From Colletotrichum lupini (Eukaryota > Ascomycota > Sordariomycetes > Glomerellales > Glomerellaceae), in NCBI RefSeq assembly GCF_023278565.1, contig NC_064679.1:3968001-4032000 (forward strand): a stretch of 64,000 bases of DNA. The letters are read 5' to 3'. The position numbers were made by a program, and so were the translations under genes. Below, piece by piece: positions 59,056 through 64,000 of the stretch. Position 1 is the stretch's first letter; each line of letters starts with the position of its first letter. A model generated the notes under the pieces. The model was not told the DNA's origin and made no database searches. It saw nothing but the letters and a program-made list of their open reading frames with translations.

Positions 59056-62000
59056 ATGGCTAATCAAACTGATCTTCATTTCATCATTCAGCATGTTTTC
59101 CTGCCGCCCAAGTTGCCTCACGCCGATGACTTCAGCCCGGAGAACGAGAGTGCCTTGCTTCGAGTGGTCAAAGATTCGGCCACCGAGTTTATCGAACATG
59201 TTTCCAATAGTCAAAAGGCCTCCGTAAGGATTGCCATTGGTCTGATGGATGCCATGATACGCATTCATAAACCTTTGGGGAAGACGCTTGCAATTGAGCA
59301 GGACGGCCTATTCGAAAGTTTGCAGAATCTGGCAGATGGTATGACCTTTGGTAGTACCTGCTTGCGATAAGCTCATAAAGCTAACATTATCGAAGGAGAA
59401 ATCATTTCGCTCAACGTCCGGGCTCAGAATGCAGGTGTACTCATCACCAAGGCTCACGACGCAATACACGTGGAGGCGTTCGAGCTGTCTCCAATCAATC
59501 AGGCAGTCATGTCAACCTTGGGTCGTCTTCGGCGGACTTTCCCCGGGACCGGAATCTCCATACATCTAGAGGAGTTCAGCCAGCCTGGCTGTCAAGAGAC
59601 ACTTGCTGACGCTTTGTCGACAATGAGCTCACAGCCTGCCCCAGGAACCCAACCATTAGCCAAGAAAGCTGGGCAGCTCCATCAAGAGCACCGCGATACC
59701 ACAAGTCCGAAAATGGTCACCGAGCTCTTCATCTCGACTTTTCAAGCTATAGGGAAACCTCTTGACGGCACAAGAATCTGGAAGAATACCCGGGAAGAAG
59801 TCAACTGGAGCGATGCCCTTCTTCCTTGGCGTCGTTCCCCTACTTGGCTGCTGATTAGAGTCAGTCTGCAGCTAGCATTCGATCGCAATATCGACGGTAC
59901 AAGTTGCAGTCTTTACAAGACATTTATGGCCTTTTTCATGGCCAAAGTGCTTCGTCACAGCATCGACACGGACATGGAACTCACATCAGATCTTATACTC
60001 GTCATGATCTCGAAAATATCCAGACGCATGGGCAAAATCTCAAATGGCCGGATCCACTCTATCGTTGATCTCGTACATCAGACAATGTTGCGAGCTAACC
60101 AAGTTCTCGCCGATCGTTGGAATCGCATTCAACAACGGACCTCGCCTGGTTTCGGCAGAGAACTGGCCGAACTCAAAACCTTGAACTTCGATGAAGACTC
60201 ACACCTGCATCTGCCAGCTCTTGACAGTTTCCTAGCTTCTATCGACAGTCGGAGATGTCACTCGGAAGGTTTCGAGTTCATTCCGTCGTGGACTTTGATC
60301 AAGTATGACCCGGAAATCTTCCCTTCGGCCGTGCTACAACCAGACAGGGAACATTTGCATTTGCATCTAGTTGTGTTTGAAACATGGGTTGAATGTCATC
60401 TACAGGCTTGGCTGATAGGCGAGTCCAGCCAAGGCTACAATGGATCATGTACCAAGATACGAAACGTCATTGAGGGTTATCACGCTACCGCCAGCGGCCT
60501 TTACGCTGGAAACCCCGAGTCACTTTCCGTCATGCTGCTGACAATTCTCGAACTATGGGTTGCTTGCGACAAAGCTGCTGTACATCTGTTCCCGATGCTG
60601 AGAGACTACAACCCCGAAATTCCCAACGGCGTTCTACAGAATTTGCTTCTTCCGCTCAAAAGCCAGATAAAGAGACTTCACAACGCAGAAAAGTATCTAC
60701 TCGATCGAAACCGCAGTTGCAAGACTGCAGCATCCGCTCCTAGCATCTACAACACCTGCGGCTCTCCACACTGTTTCCCTGTTCGTCATTTTCAGCAGTC
60801 TAGGGAACACCAGCGCCTGAAAGAGGAGATCGAGGCAAGAGCGCAACGAGACAGGGAAAAGAAAGTGGAAGAACTAAACAGAAAGAAAAAGAAGTACACA
60901 GATCTCATGGTCAAATATCGTACCAGCAATTGTGAGTATTATGATGGGTACAACCGGAGAACGGGGAGGTACTACACAAGCCACAGCGGTAGCTGCGCCC
61001 GCTGTTCGTACCACGATCAGGCCAACAGCTTGCAAATCGATATTCATGAATGGCCGCTGCCATCACGAGAGCTTGATGCAGAATCAGTCGTATTCGAGCT
61101 TTTAGTACCAGAATCATTCAGAGAATGGCGGGAGGCTGCCGTGTTCTTTCTGTTTGAGGTTCTGAAAGTTACGCCGCGAATGGGTAGTCAGATACGAGAG
61201 TCTTCTTACTCCTTGAAAGACTACAATGGTCTCTGCCAGTTCTTTCGAGGACAATCCACGCCACACTTCATCAGCTTGCTTTCAGAGGCCAAGCCGCACA
61301 TGGCAACCCACCGGAAGACGGTGCATGTAGCAACTGCCACCGAAGATCAGGTCTGTCTGAGCAATGGACTACATTACGCCTACTACGATCATCGCAGGCA
61401 TTGCTTCATGGAATCATTTGGAGGATCTGATATCATCCCCAAGGAATGCACTTACCAATTACCCGCGGCGTCGACGACGTTACAAAAGTTTCTTTTCCGG
61501 CCGTCAACATGCCCAAGTGGCCCAACGCCCAACACCGTCATCGCCACACTTCACGAGTGTCCTCATGATATGTCACTCGAGGAGTACAAGGCCCTAGCTT
61601 CAATTCCTTTGGGATACAATTTGCAATGGAAAAACATTCTGTTGCAACTGTTCGCTCCTTCGGTTGATTTGAAGAAGCGGGAGACTGCCCTGGTCATTCT
61701 TCAATGCATATCTCAAGCAGGACCGGGTGGTGATTTGGAGTACAGAAGAGCGCATGCAATTTGTCAAGACGAAAGATTTGCGAATACGCTACTTGACGGA
61801 TTGGCCGAAGCTATCACTCGTTATGAGGAGAATTGGCAGTCCTCATCTGCCTTTGCCACTTTCACAGCCATCACTCGACGTATTCTAAGCCTTGCTTCAT
61901 CAGTGAGTGTTCAGAAAAGATGCTTCAGAATACTCTCTCACGCACGGCGTACAACGTTTTGTTGGAGCCAGAGCCTGAGGGGGAAGGCTCAGGACTCTGA

Positions 62001-64000
62001 CGACGACGATGACAAACTGGATTTCCAACGCCGGGCACTCGAAGTTGTGTTGATTTGTGCAGACACCTTCAACGTGGACAACCAATTTCAGCACGACATC
62101 TTCTCCGAAAGTTCCGCCGTCTCGACTTTCTTCCAGTGCTGCATCGCTATCCAAGAAGTCCAAATATTACTTGGATCTGTGGATGCGTTTGTTCGCCATC
62201 TTCATAGTCGTTGGCAACGAGCCTCCTACATTCACCACAGCTATCTAGCGAAGCAAATCTTGTCAGGCAGCAGTGCTGGACTTGATGATGCCATCAGTGC
62301 CAATTGGTCTAGCTACGAGCCTAGCTACCAGTGGAAGGCACTCTCTGAGACGCATAGCTCGTGGTTGACCAGTGTTACTGCGTCTACAACCAGTCATCTC
62401 GCTGTACAATTTAACCTTGTGACTGGCGAGCTCCTCGTCAATGGCCTTCCTCTCGACCATTTGCCTCAGAACTATCTCAGCCACCTGACATATCAGAATC
62501 TTTTTGGGCGGCTTTCCCTTGAGATTCTGCCCACGGCAAAACCTGGGATGACGTTTTCCTCGAAACGATACTACGCTGGCCATGCTGTCAGCCTAGGCCT
62601 TGACAATGAGGGAAATCTCTTGGTGCAGGCAACGCAGGGTCAATGGGAATTCGATCTTGTCCCAAAGAGTTGTTTTGAAGGGCTGTTCCCTACCAAATTT
62701 GCCAGCGACTTTGCTCATTGGTACAATTACGAGGATGGTTGCATCGAGTTTTGCGGCCTCAAAAAGCCATGGAATCATTCAACGTCCAATTGGAAGCTTC
62801 TGAAAGACAGATTCACCGGGACCTGGGTGCTTAGGCGTAATGAATTGTGTCTGGTCAACGTCAACAGTCACTCTGCAAGGCTTATCTCGAAGATTCTCGA
62901 GCCGTTAGAAGACCCCTTTTCGATCCACATCAATCATCACAAGGAGACTTCAATGATTTCTATAGAGCTACCTCGCGCTATGATGGAGTTCAGCCTCAAG
63001 CAAGGGGAGGCCTCCATAATGTCGAGACAATATCGTGGCATGTCGGTGGACCCAAATCAGGCAGTCGGAACTCTGATCGGTCTGAAAGACAAGTTGGTTC
63101 TCAAAGTCGACCAACTCCCACATCCTGCTCTCCCTGTCGGGCGCAAGATCATAGTGCTCGAAGGAAATCTTTCGTTCTTGAAAAAGGATGGCCATGTCGA
63201 AGTCACTGTTAGCAAGGGTTTTGCATCAAGGGTTCATGCCTACGACGTGGACGATACACTGAATAGGCTCGTGAGCAATGGCAGTCGACAGAGCAAGCTG
63301 TATCTCTGTTACCTACACTCCTTGACATCTTTTGTCATTCCGGATCCTCTTACGCACAGAACGGGTACCGAAGAGGCTTTGTCGATTCTCAGCTCTGCAT
63401 CAGTCAGCTCTTTTGATGTGCTGACACCTGAGAACGCCAGACTTTTGACTGAGATTTCTCGTCTGACTCCATGCCGACGTTACTATCCAGTCAACGAAAG
63501 TGTCATGCAACAAGTTGACTGGAACTCGCAACTTGGCTCCTTATCCCAACACGGTCTATACCGGGAATATGTCGAGGCCATCTTCACGCAAAACAACCAA
63601 TCAAAGTTCCTTTATCCACTACAGGATTTCGGGTCACCCGAGTTGAAACCCATGAGTTCCCGACTTCTAGCACGGGACAATATCCGAACGGCAATGTTTC
63701 GGGTATCGGGGTTTGGCGCTGAGTGTTATACTATTGATCAAGACGTTGTCTACGAACCACGGGACCGGTCCTGCTCCCCTCGAGGGTTTCGAGCATATTC
63801 GGCGTCCAAACTCGTCTTTTTCGATCAGCCGATCCTGTCAATGCCAGTGTCAAGGTCCATGGAAACCTATCTATGGAACTTCCTTTCCGAAGGAATTACT
63901 ATACTGGGCCCACATTCACCTTTTTCGGTGGACGACATCACATACAATGCCGAATTACTGTCGAATTCCTATCAATTCATCGCGGAAAACTGGATTGCGC
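59056..64000 (+). CDS. Giant DUF6606/DUF3638-family protein, N-terminal half (runs off the window)
   Basis: Exon 1 is 59056-59338. A 57-nt intron (GTATGA donor, GCTAAC branch, GAAG acceptor) leads to exon 2 from 59396, which stays open to the window end. This gives 1,629 codons without a stop. The N terminus, with HFIIQHVFLPPKLPHADD, is the hallmark of DUF6606, which heads very large fungal proteins of about 3,000 residues with downstream DUF3638 and DUF3645 domains. A charged coiled coil lies at about 566-601 (RLKEEIEARAQRDREKKVEE). Related proteins are often labelled ubiquitinyl hydrolases in databases, but no catalytic motif for that can be seen in this half. There is no signal peptide. 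The start at 59056 is preferred to upstream in-frame ATGs because it opens directly on the conserved block. Base composition is normal, so RIP from the LINE 730 bp upstream has not reached it. Confidence 0.85.

Overview
The window comes from a filamentous ascomycete (Pezizomycotina). Its genes carry many short introns (about 50-90 nt) with GTRNGT donors, CTAAY-type branch sites and YAG acceptors. Its families are typically fungal: Zn2Cys6 regulators, a PL3 pectate lyase, DUF1996, a DUF7908 adhesin and a CE4 deacetylase. Blocks of normal base composition alternate with very AT-rich blocks in which CpA and TpG are almost absent and TpA dominates, the signature of repeat-induced point mutation (RIP). 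Pectate lyase, GH5, a small cysteine-containing secreted protein and cell-wall proteins suggest a plant-associated lifestyle (inference). Genus and species cannot be told from the sequence.

Layout. 1-9.7 kb: the 5' end of an unrecognised minus-strand gene; a TfdB/phenol-hydroxylase-like FAD monooxygenase divergent from a Zn2Cys6 regulator; and a pectate lyase whose first intron has lost its GT donor. 9.9-16.7 kb: a decayed retrotransposon Gag relic, a single-polypeptide MOSC/FAD-NAD/2Fe-2S oxidoreductase, a fragment of a cytochrome P450, and a sugar transporter that appears to lack about 70-80 internal residues. 16.7-24.3 kb: a complete RIP-killed Ty1/Copia retrotransposon with 177-bp LTRs and a CTTTT target duplication. 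24.3-32.3 kb: GH5 glycosidase, a second Zn2Cys6 regulator, a 69-residue secreted protein and a Rei1-like zinc-finger protein without the usual N-terminal fingers. 33.7-34.6 kb: an AT-rich insertion with a 14-bp target duplication. 35-44.3 kb: secreted or surface proteins (DUF1996, a GPI-anchored protein with an in-frame stop, a DUF7908/GLEYA-like adhesin), a GFA-domain protein and a CE4 deacetylase. 45-46.9 kb: a Pogo/Fot1 DNA transposon. 47-48.2 kb: a short-chain dehydrogenase. 49.4-51.2 kb: a gene split by a 977-bp TRIM-like LTR element and also carrying stop codons of RIP type. 52.2-58.3 kb: a full-length non-LTR retrotransposon ending in a (TAC)n tail with a 15-bp target duplication. 59.1 kb to the end: the first 1,629 codons of a giant DUF6606-type protein.

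How it fits together. The divergent monooxygenase and regulator look like a small enzyme-regulator unit for an aromatic substrate. The MOSC-reductase carries a molybdenum-site module and its own electron chain in one protein. The secreted enzymes and wall proteins are the outward-facing part of the locus. The strongest new signal is the mobile-element record. Five insertions have readable target duplications. RIP has mutated their cores but spares roughly the outer 30-100 bp of each end, and beside the TRIM it has apparently leaked into single-copy DNA and killed the host gene. No CRISPR, rRNA or tRNA gene was seen.
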